From contig NZ_JAERMU010000030.1 in the NCBI RefSeq assembly GCF_016756775.1, forward strand, positions 1 to 35,373: 35,373 nt of DNA, given 5' to 3'. This document shows, piece after piece, positions 23,632-35,373 of the stretch. A program made the translations under genes and the position numbers. Source of the DNA: Dryocola clanedunensis subsp. sulfonylureivorans (GTDB taxonomy: Bacteria; Pseudomonadota; Gammaproteobacteria; Enterobacterales; Enterobacteriaceae). The notes below the pieces were generated by a model. It did not search any database and was not told the DNA's origin. It saw nothing but the letters and a program-made list of their open reading frames with translations. How positions within the stretch are numbered: the first letter of the stretch is position 1; every line of letters starts with the position of its first letter.

Positions 23632-24309
23632 ATGGGGTGGCAGAAAGAGTTTAGTTTAGAATTTGAGCGGGATGAACTTAGAAGGTTAATTTCCTACGTT
23701 AACTGGTTTACATTCAAACCAAAATTTAAAGAACAATTGGTTTTATTATTAACACAGCTTTCAGAAAAAAATATTAATCTTAACGTCATAGATATGGCAG
23801 ATGAACCCGATGGATATGGATTTGATTGTATAACTTTGCAGGTCTCAGATCGTATGACGGGAAACATGCGGCAGCAAATTACAAAAGAAAGCATAAAGTT
23901 TAATCATCATAGGCAAAAAGGTGCTTCTTTATCAATAACCTATAGTGCTACAGGGGCTGTGCATATGATGCTATTCCCATCTTCATCCGAAGATTCAATG
24001 GCAGAGCATGACTCATTAATTATTTTTCATTCTTATAATGCGAAGAATATAACTCCGACTATTATAGAAAACGGTGTGAGAGATCTACTTCGTTATCATC
24101 GAGTAACAGGTGTGTTACATAAATCATCAATAAAGGATATGTTAAGAATTAAGCTGTTAAGAGTAAAAACATACTTTATACAGTATAATGATAAAGAAAA
24201 TAAATTCAAAAGACTTACAGCACTATATATTCCAGCTTTGACTTTGTTTGTCACTTTATTAGCAACAATAGCAACTATATTGACGATGAAAATTACAATG
24301 CAACTTTAA
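23632..24309 (+). CDS. C-terminally membrane-anchored protein of unknown function
   Basis: The product has 225 residues from ATG 23632; the preceding GTG 23629 is possible but AGGGGGG is spaced better for ATG. About 180 soluble residues are followed by two close hydrophobic segments or one long hairpin at the C-terminus (LTALYIPALTLFVTLLATIA, about 198-221). No family is recognised. It has no AGTACT, is very AT-rich and follows the HNH gene on the same strand, so the two may be one cargo unit. A tail-anchored partner of a nuclease would fit a defence or exclusion function, but that is inference. Confidence 0.7.
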   Translation: MGWQKEFSLEFERDELRRLISYVNWFTFKPKFKEQLVLLLTQLSEKNINLNVIDMADEPDGYGFDCITLQVSDRMTGNMRQQITKESIKFNHHRQKGASLSITYSATGAVHMMLFPSSSEDSMAEHDSLIIFHSYNAKNITPTIIENGVRDLLRYHRVTGVLHKSSIKDMLRIKLLRVKTYFIQYNDKENKFKRLTALYIPALTLFVTLLATIATILTMKITMQL

Positions 24310-24515
24310 TTTAAGCATGCCGTACTTGTCTTATCATAATAAGTTGATATTTTTTTAGTAAAATAAATCATTCTACCAGACTGCACATAGAGGGTATAGT
24401 CAAAACGCAGACACTGTATCCCTCAAGTAATGAAGCATGGAACAATCAAGCAACAGATTAGTTGATAAGGGGCGGAATGCCCCTCTAAAGAACGTCAACG
24501 TTCGAAGCACAATAA

Positions 24516-25265
24516 TTATTTAAATAAACTATCAAAATCAATTGATAACTCATTTATATTATTTTTGACTGATTCATGAATTGCAAGGACTGCTATTTTT
24601 TCATTATTCCACTTTCTGTTTCTACTTATAAGTTCGGCCTCATCTTTCCACGTATCAATTAAAGAACGATGTACTTTCTGTAATTCGATTAAGGACGCAA
24701 CTAAATTACTGAATCGATTTTCTTCAATTATAGTAATTTTCCATATCGTGAGACTATGCATACGAGCACTGAAACTAATAACCAGTGTTGCTAAGTCTTG
24801 GAATTTTTGTACGTGTTGATAGTAATCGGTCTCATAGTGTTTCGACGGTGTACGAGCACTACCTTGGAAGTTCGCTTCCAAATTGAGAACGTAGTTAGCT
24901 AACAGGTGCTGTTGAGCAATTCTTATTTTGGTAAGTTCTAGCATACATTGACTTGCTTGTCTAAAGCCTTCATTCTGGATTTTAGGTGATAGCCAGTTTT
25001 TTGCATTAAATGCTGCATAAATCGCAGCACTTGCCATTAATACATTACTTATTGCAATAATAACATTGGAATAAGTATTTAAAGCCACACTGGTTATATT
25101 GAAAGTGAAAACACGTAAAAAAGTCAATGCTGAAAATACTAATAGTAATATTACTGCGGCTACTAAAGATTTATTCCATCTTGCAATGTTTTTTATACCA
25201 TGATCACATTGCTTATTATTAGTTTCATTTTCAATATTTTGGGGTTTTATCTCGTCCATACTCAA
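24516..25265 (-). CDS. Two-TM membrane protein with cytoplasmic helical domain, paralogue B
   Basis: This 249-residue protein has a polar N-terminal extension of about 28 residues, two transmembrane helices (about 32-54 and 68-87) and a helical cytoplasmic domain. The segment NVLMASAAIYAAFNAKNWLS matches paralogue A (21885-22598) closely, and the RWNKSLVAAVI start of the first helix also matches. The soluble domains have diverged strongly, as expected if they see different targets. It has no AGTACT motif, unlike paralogue A. It lies on the minus strand beyond the HNH unit. Confidence 0.75.
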   Translation of the reverse strand: MSMDEIKPQNIENETNNKQCDHGIKNIARWNKSLVAAVILLLVFSALTFLRVFTFNITSVALNTYSNVIIAISNVLMASAAIYAAFNAKNWLSPKIQNEGFRQASQCMLELTKIRIAQQHLLANYVLNLEANFQGSARTPSKHYETDYYQHVQKFQDLATLVISFSARMHSLTIWKITIIEENRFSNLVASLIELQKVHRSLIDTWKDEAELISRNRKWNNEKIAVLAIHESVKNNINELSIDFDSLFK

Positions 25266-25377
25266 ATCGCTTTAGGATAAAACGGAAGTATACAAAGAAT
25301 TTATTCATTCTGTATACTACCACTACGTGTTCCCCTTCACCATTGGGTAGGTTTGTTGGGGGTGAGGGGGAACGCGA

Positions 25378-25689
25378 TCAAAACGGTAATTCCCCCTGCT
25401 CACAAAACCATCCATCTTCATCATGCTGCTTATAGACGGCATTTTCAGTACTCAGATAATGCAAGCCTTCCAGTACTGAACATAGCGGCGTTTCCAGTAT
25501 GAACACGAAGCAATCACGCTCAATCGTGCCTAACCAGTATGTACCTTGCTGGTTCTGGAAGAAAACACGATCCCCATATGAAAACTCATCAAGACTGTAT
25601 CCCCAATAGCAGACCTTAGCCCATTGGCCTAAATGCTCAAACTGCTGCACCCCGCGTTTGATTGCCAGATCAAAACCATTCTTGCCCAT
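25378..25689 (-). CDS. 103-residue protein of unknown function
   Basis: This acidic, aromatic-rich soluble protein has many Trp, Tyr and Phe residues (QWAKVCYWGYSLDEF, WFCEQGELPF) and a predicted beta-rich fold. The central part (GDRVFFQNQQGTYWLGTIERD) looks like a small SH3-like barrel. No signal peptide. I do not recognise it. It is divergent from the EAL-like gene, with 179 bp of shared regulatory DNA between them. Two AGTACT motifs (25447, 25472) lie within it. Confidence 0.65.
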   Translation of the reverse strand: MGKNGFDLAIKRGVQQFEHLGQWAKVCYWGYSLDEFSYGDRVFFQNQQGTYWLGTIERDCFVFILETPLCSVLEGLHYLSTENAVYKQHDEDGWFCEQGELPF

Positions 25690-25790
25690 ACTATGTCTCT
25701 AAATTTGTACTGGTTATCCATACAGTATGGCATCACATTTCGTACAGATCCAGCCATGAAAATCACTTACCACTAAAAACGGTAGAAATG

Positions 25791-25840
25791 TAATTATCGA
25801 TCATTTTAATTTGATCAACGCTTAAAAATGATCAATTATC
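25791..25840. promoter_or_regulatory. Long interrupted palindrome, probable operator
   Basis: The arms AATTATCGATCATTTTAA and TTAAAAATGATCAATTAT form a near-perfect inverted repeat, centred on a smaller palindrome TTGATCAA (25811-25818). It sits about 30 bp before the EAL-like gene and in the divergent region with the 25378 gene, where a dimeric repressor or activator would act. Confidence 0.5.
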
Positions 25841-25868
25841 AATCAGTTATGACAACTGAGAGATCAAC

Positions 25869-26378
25869 ATGAAAATCGAACATTGGGCAGTTCCAATTAC
25901 GTCTTTGGACGGTATGTTACTCGGCGTAGAGCTGGAAACCCGTGTACTGATAAACGGTTGCCGGGTACTGATGGGGGCAGGAAAGGAAAGTGAATACATT
26001 CGTCATGTGGTTTATCAGAACCAGTTAAGAATGATTCAGGGTAAAGCCGCATGGTTCAAAGAAAAGGGGTTGTTGTGCGTGCTCAGTACTGGCACAGGTA
26101 CACGGTATGATGATCTACCATTCATACGCTACATGGCTGCTGAACCACTGCTAACCGACGGTTACGACGTAGTACGACTAAATAGACGGTTCACTGAAGA
26201 ACACATCGAAAGGCTGATTTTCCCGGTACTCATCAAGAACATCATGCAGTACTGCGACAAGGTGATCGTACAAGTCACTGGCTATAACAATCACAGGATT
26301 CTACGAGAGTCGGGGATATGGGCAGTACAGGGAGAGTACAGGCCAATCCGCTTTGAACAATGCGAACAACTTCTATAG
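25869..26378 (+). CDS. Degenerate EAL-domain protein
   Basis: This 169-residue protein looks like a shortened EAL fold. The N-terminus PITSLDGMLLGVELETRV corresponds to the P-I-x-x-x-D-G-x-x-x-G-x-E-x-L region of EAL enzymes, and the C-terminus (KVIVQVTGYNNHRILRESGI then WAVQGEYRP) corresponds to the IAEGVE...GVQGYYFG end. The catalytic EAL triad is altered (ELE), most metal-binding acidic residues are missing, and it is about 70 residues short, so c-di-GMP hydrolysis is unlikely. Non-catalytic EAL proteins such as YdiV bind the flagellar regulator FlhDC. A similar regulatory role in the lysogen is inference. It forms an operon with the lipoprotein gene 11 bp downstream. Confidence 0.68.
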   Translation: MKIEHWAVPITSLDGMLLGVELETRVLINGCRVLMGAGKESEYIRHVVYQNQLRMIQGKAAWFKEKGLLCVLSTGTGTRYDDLPFIRYMAAEPLLTDGYDVVRLNRRFTEEHIERLIFPVLIKNIMQYCDKVIVQVTGYNNHRILRESGIWAVQGEYRPIRFEQCEQLL

Positions 26379-26389
26379 GGATATAAAAA

Positions 26390-26722
26390 ATGAAAATACT
26401 AATCGTCATGTTGGTAGTACTGCTCACAGGCTGCGGCAGCGTACATCACTCATTCATGGATAAAGCCTTTGTCGCCAACGTTGATAACAAGGCTACAATA
26501 GTACTGTTTGATACAGGTACACGTAACGGGGTGAAGTACTACCGTCCTCAGTTCCATAGTGATTGTGACCGTACCTACAATCCGATCTATCAGATGGACA
26601 ATGGCAGTACTGGATGTATGATCCGCGAGTCACGCATTGCTGACTTACAGCCATACAATAAGTATCTAGGTGAAGAATCACTTAAACGTGTCGATACTCA
26701 GTTTAGCCATGAATTTCTTTAA
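26390..26722 (+). CDS. Phage-borne lipoprotein of unknown function
   Basis: This 110-residue protein starts MKILIVMLVVLLTGCGSVHH with a clear lipobox LTGC (Cys15). Gly at +2 suggests outer-membrane sorting. The mature part has further cysteines (CDRTYN and GCMIRES) that may form a disulfide. No family is recognised. It follows the EAL-like gene by 11 bp and has the element's typical ribosome site (GGGATATAAAA). Lipoproteins encoded by prophages can alter the outer membrane or block superinfection. It is densely marked with GTAC and has four AGTACT. Confidence 0.75.
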   Translation: MKILIVMLVVLLTGCGSVHHSFMDKAFVANVDNKATIVLFDTGTRNGVKYYRPQFHSDCDRTYNPIYQMDNGSTGCMIRESRIADLQPYNKYLGEESLKRVDTQFSHEFL

Positions 26723-26757
26723 GGGATAGAAAGTACAGTACAAATTAATGACGATAT

Positions 26758-27255
26758 ATGATAGAAATATTAGACGACAATTTGCGAATGGAAAGGCTAA
26801 TGGATGTTGTTAAATTAATTGATGATAATAAAGTATTAATAACGTTTTTAATTTCGTGTGCATCATTATGTATCTCAGCAAGGACAGCATGGTTAGATAG
26901 ATCAAGAATGACCATTAAGGCAAGACCATATACATATGATAGGGGGGATGGTATGTTATTCAACCATTTGGATATATACATTTATAATCATGGAAGACGA
27001 GACGCGGCAATTGACAGGATCGTTTATAAATACTCTGACGGTTACTCGACCTATCATGGAAGTAACGATGACTTGATTGTGTTGAAAGAAAATCAAAGGA
27101 AGATTGTTAAATTGGATTATAGCGATTTAATCATACCTGGTTCAGAAGGTGATGTACACTATCTTGAAGATATAGTCATAGTTGATATTCGTGGCAATGA
27201 GTATACAATTCCGAATTGTAAAGAAATGATAGATAAGGTTCATCAGACCAGATGA
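26758..27255 (+). CDS. Membrane-anchored beta-rich protein of unknown function
   Basis: This 165-residue protein has one N-terminal hydrophobic segment (about 25-42, KVLITFLISCASLCIS), then a beta-rich domain (HLDIYIYNHGRRDAAIDRIVY...IVIVDIRGNEYTI) resembling the immunoglobulin-like domains often attached to one membrane helix in uncharacterised proteins. The ribosome site is weak, and Met 26788 is an alternative start. It has no AGTACT and only one GTAC, unlike the neighbouring EAL-lipoprotein pair, suggesting later acquisition. It is convergent with the RcsF-like gene. Confidence 0.65.
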   Translation: MIEILDDNLRMERLMDVVKLIDDNKVLITFLISCASLCISARTAWLDRSRMTIKARPYTYDRGDGMLFNHLDIYIYNHGRRDAAIDRIVYKYSDGYSTYHGSNDDLIVLKENQRKIVKLDYSDLIIPGSEGDVHYLEDIVIVDIRGNEYTIPNCKEMIDKVHQTR

Positions 27256-27305
27256 AGGCATCGTTTAATTGTATTAGCTCAGACCTGAGCTAATACACTT
27301 TACCA

Positions 27306-27671
27306 TTACTTCAACTTAACCGCATCACCAATACACTTCACGGAAGCCCAGCAATTATTAGTCCAATCAGTATCAGAATTCTTCTGACAGAGATTGTTAA
27401 CTACTGCATCTGCATCCACCATCGCCGCCTGTATCTTTATCCCTTCAAGTGCTTCCGACTGGCTCACATCCTGCTGTTGATTACCATTACGATTACAACT
27501 CAAACCCGTTACAGTCTTGATCACCTTTGCAGTCGGGTAAGGGTTATCATTATGTACGGGCATATTAGCGGCCTTTGCCCGTTCAGCACCAGACAGATCA
27601 TCGATACGGGGATTAGACATACAGCCAGTGGCAACGGAGCATAACAGTACTATCAATGGATATATTTTCAT
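27306..27671 (-). CDS. RcsF-like lipoprotein
   Basis: This 121-residue protein starts MKIYPLIVLLCSVATGCMSN with lipobox VATGC (Cys17). Its C-terminal half resembles RcsF, the outer-membrane sensor of the Rcs envelope-stress phosphorelay: VTGLSC, EALEGIKIQAAMVDADAV, NNLC, then NNCWASVKCIGDAVKL. Cysteines at 59, 95, 107 and 113 have spacings 36, 12 and 6, against 35, 9 and 6 for the disulfide cysteines of E. coli RcsF. The proline-rich linker of RcsF is much shorter here. The start at 27671 is preceded by GCGGGATACAAT; 27722 would add a non-signal extension. It probably acts on Rcs signalling in the lysogen, as inference. Confidence 0.75.
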   Translation of the reverse strand: MKIYPLIVLLCSVATGCMSNPRIDDLSGAERAKAANMPVHNDNPYPTAKVIKTVTGLSCNRNGNQQQDVSQSEALEGIKIQAAMVDADAVVNNLCQKNSDTDWTNNCWASVKCIGDAVKLK

Positions 27672-27721
27672 TATTGTATCCCGCTGTGTTAGTTCAAGAT
27701 AAAGATAGTCTATGACATTCA

Positions 27722-30324
<2,603 letters not shown>

Positions 30325-30327
30325 TAA

Positions 30328-34149
<3,822 letters not shown>

Positions 34150-34154
34150 TAACT

Positions 34155-34478
34155 ATGAGAGCATTTTCTAACGGTCAACAAGATACGTTTCTAAATGCTT
34201 TCGGTCAATTAATCCAAACTTCTACGGGAAGTACTTTTACTGGAATTGTAGAAGTACTTCCCGTTTCTATTGAAGCCGCAGGTGGATTTATCGAAAGCAC
34301 AGAAACATACGTAACAATGAGAAAGGATGATTTAATTAATACTGATATAGTTATCGGTACAGTACTGATCATCGATGGTGTAAACCAAACAATTTATAAT
34401 ATTGAAGATGATCGGTCAGGTATGGTTAATTGCTACTTTCGTACTTCTGCTGGTGCTTCATTTGCAGAGGATTACTAA
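34155..34478 (+). CDS. Head-tail adaptor, gpFII-like
   Basis: This 107-residue small beta-rich protein has a pattern of head-tail connector proteins of lambda type (TGIVEVLPVSIEAAG, VIGTVLIIDGVNQTIYNIEDD). Its position directly after the capsid gene is that of lambda FI/FII. Family assignment is by context and fold impression, not by strong motif. It starts 5 bp after the capsid stop and is followed closely by the next tail gene. Confidence 0.6.
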   Translation: MRAFSNGQQDTFLNAFGQLIQTSTGSTFTGIVEVLPVSIEAAGGFIESTETYVTMRKDDLINTDIVIGTVLIIDGVNQTIYNIEDDRSGMVNCYFRTSAGASFAEDY

Positions 34479-34479
34479 T

Positions 34480-34872
34480 ATGATGTTAGTACAGAAAGTA
34501 CGCCAGACAATGAAACAGCTAATCAACGCTACTAAGAATCTAACAGTATCACGTGATGCAGATGTATTTGGACAGATAGCATTTGATTACTCATTGTCTT
34601 CAATTTCTTTTGGCGGGCAGAGGAAAGCAGGTAACTTTGCTATTCAGTACTTGATAAGTCCAAAACCAGAATCAGGCAATACTGCACCGTCAATCACTTA
34701 TGATCAAATTATCAGTACGTTTGATAATGAGAAAGCACGTGCTTTCAAGGATGCTGATTTAATCATTCTCTCTTACTCCTATGAACAATCCGATATCGTA
34801 ACAGACCCTATAACTGGCTCGGTTTCTTTATCATTTACGATAAATATTCAAGTTACGGAGAAAACAAGATAA
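34480..34872 (+). CDS. Tail completion / minor tail protein (gpZ/gpU position)
   Basis: This 130-residue protein starts MMLVQKVRQTMKQLINATKN and ends in a beta-rich segment (GSVSLSFTINIQVTEKTR). I assign it by position between the head-tail adaptor and the tail tube; the lambda genes there are Z and U. ATG 34480 is 1 bp after the previous stop, with AGAGG upstream; ATG 34483 is an equal alternative. The end of the previous gene probably couples translation. Confidence 0.6.
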   Translation: MMLVQKVRQTMKQLINATKNLTVSRDADVFGQIAFDYSLSSISFGGQRKAGNFAIQYLISPKPESGNTAPSITYDQIISTFDNEKARAFKDADLIILSYSYEQSDIVTDPITGSVSLSFTINIQVTEKTR

Positions 34873-34889
34873 CGCTATAAGGATATAAA

Positions 34890-35270
34890 ATGGCCGACAT
34901 TTTTTCAGGTAAGGGATTAACTTTACAATATAATACGGACACTGGAAACCGTTCACCACAGGGCATAGGAAATGTTACTATTAATAATGTAACTGAATTT
35001 CCTGCTCTAACCATCCAGTCAGAAACAAATAATTTTGAAACCTATGATAATGAGTACAAGACAGTACTACTATCCGATAAATCAGTAGAACCATTTGATA
35101 TTGTGGTTGCATACTTACCTGATGATCCTACGCACCAATTCTTAAATGAAATGGCTGAATCACAATCTGTATTTCAGGTCATTCTTCAGTATCAATTAGA
35201 TTTAGAAGAAAGCCAGATCACTTATGCCATCGTCAATGGTTACGTTACGGGTACTGTAGTGGTCAACTAA
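34890..35270 (+). CDS. Tail tube protein (gpV-like), C-terminus replaced by an IS
   Basis: The first 122 residues (MADIFSGKGLTLQYNTDTGN...) have the pattern of a siphophage major tail tube protein: N-terminal strand, a long loop, then FDIVVAYLPDDPTHQFL. The frame then runs into an insertion sequence at about 35255. The final residues (VVVN) are IS-encoded, so the protein is truncated and probably not functional. Ribosome site AAGGATATAAA precedes ATG 34890. Loss of the tail tube makes this prophage unlikely to form infectious tailed particles unless the IS excises precisely. Confidence 0.75.
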   Translation: MADIFSGKGLTLQYNTDTGNRSPQGIGNVTINNVTEFPALTIQSETNNFETYDNEYKTVLLSDKSVEPFDIVVAYLPDDPTHQFLNEMAESQSVFQVILQYQLDLEESQITYAIVNGYVTGTVVVN

Positions 35271-35373
35271 AACTGGCCACCGCGTTAGAGTTTTTCCAGT
35301 ATCGGTTTTCCGATTCGTTTGGTGGTAACCCACAGTTATATTCATGCGGCCTGAGCGCGCTGTAATACCCAAC
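35255..35373 (-). mobile_element. IS3-family insertion sequence, right end (continues past window)
   Basis: The terminal TGTAGTGGTCAACTAAAACT is at the plus-strand junction (IS3 ends start with TG). The composition switches from AT-rich phage to about 50% GC at this point, and the orfB transposase reads inward on the minus strand. The other end and target duplication lie beyond the window. Confidence 0.8.
35263..35373 (-). CDS. IS3-family transposase (orfB), C-terminal end only
   Basis: The last 36 residues are visible, beginning VGYYSALRPHEYNCGLPPNE and ending KNSNAVASFS. This is the conserved end of the DDE integrase of IS3-type orfB, including the YY...RPH motif. The 5' part is outside the window. 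Its stop codon overlaps the terminal repeat and lies inside the disrupted tail-tube gene on the other strand. Confidence 0.85.
   Translation of the reverse strand, partial: VGYYSALRPHEYNCGLPPNESENRYWKNSNAVASFS

Overview
The left 16.6 kb is an enterobacterial chromosome with Enterobacter/Klebsiella/Citrobacter-like gene content and about 50-55% GC by eye. The genus cannot be fixed from sequence alone. It carries the E. coli yea block in recognisable order: yeaO, nimT-nimR (yeaN-yeaM), yeaL, yoaI, dgcJ (yeaJ) and yeaH-yeaG. Interspersed are genes that E. coli K-12 does not have at this spot: an SOS-boxed DinI/MsgA-like gene, a cspA-type cold-shock gene with its long leader, a yqaE copy, a kbp copy, a thiouracil-desulfurase-like gene, a lone class I glutamine amidotransferase, an Ais-like phosphatase, an RluA-type pseudouridine synthase, a YegP-like gene and several small envelope proteins.

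From about 16.6 kb to the right edge the DNA changes sharply to about 37% GC. This is an integrated temperate-phage-like element inserted 5' of yeaG. It opens with a large serine integrase (16662-18602). An early region follows (about 18.6-21.9 kb) of short unfamiliar genes: a basic 126-aa protein, a 58-aa membrane peptide, a ribbon-helix-helix protein, an HNH/AP2-type protein and a 156-aa helical protein. It also holds hairpins, a cluster of ACCGT-box repeats and a probable short terminated RNA. I recognise no CI/Cro repressor, replication gene or lysis gene.

Next comes a cargo region (about 21.9-27.7 kb). It contains two paralogous two-TM membrane proteins flanking an McrA-like HNH nuclease and a C-terminally anchored protein, a degenerate EAL-domain protein, two lipoproteins (one with the cysteine spacing of RcsF) and another membrane-anchored protein. 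A lambda-order morphogenesis module follows: TerS, TerL (GpA type), gpW-like joining protein, portal, a fused HK97-type protease-scaffold-capsid protein, head-tail proteins and a tail-tube gene. The tail-tube gene is cut at about 35255 by an IS3-family element running off the window.

The most striking signal is not a gene. The palindrome AGTACT occurs 54 times in the element by my hand count, against about 6 expected and 1 in the 16.6 kb of flanking chromosome. It occurs in all three codon phases and in non-coding DNA. It is missing from two stretches that hold most of the cargo genes. It behaves like a HIP1-style iterated DNA motif and is the best candidate here for an undescribed system.
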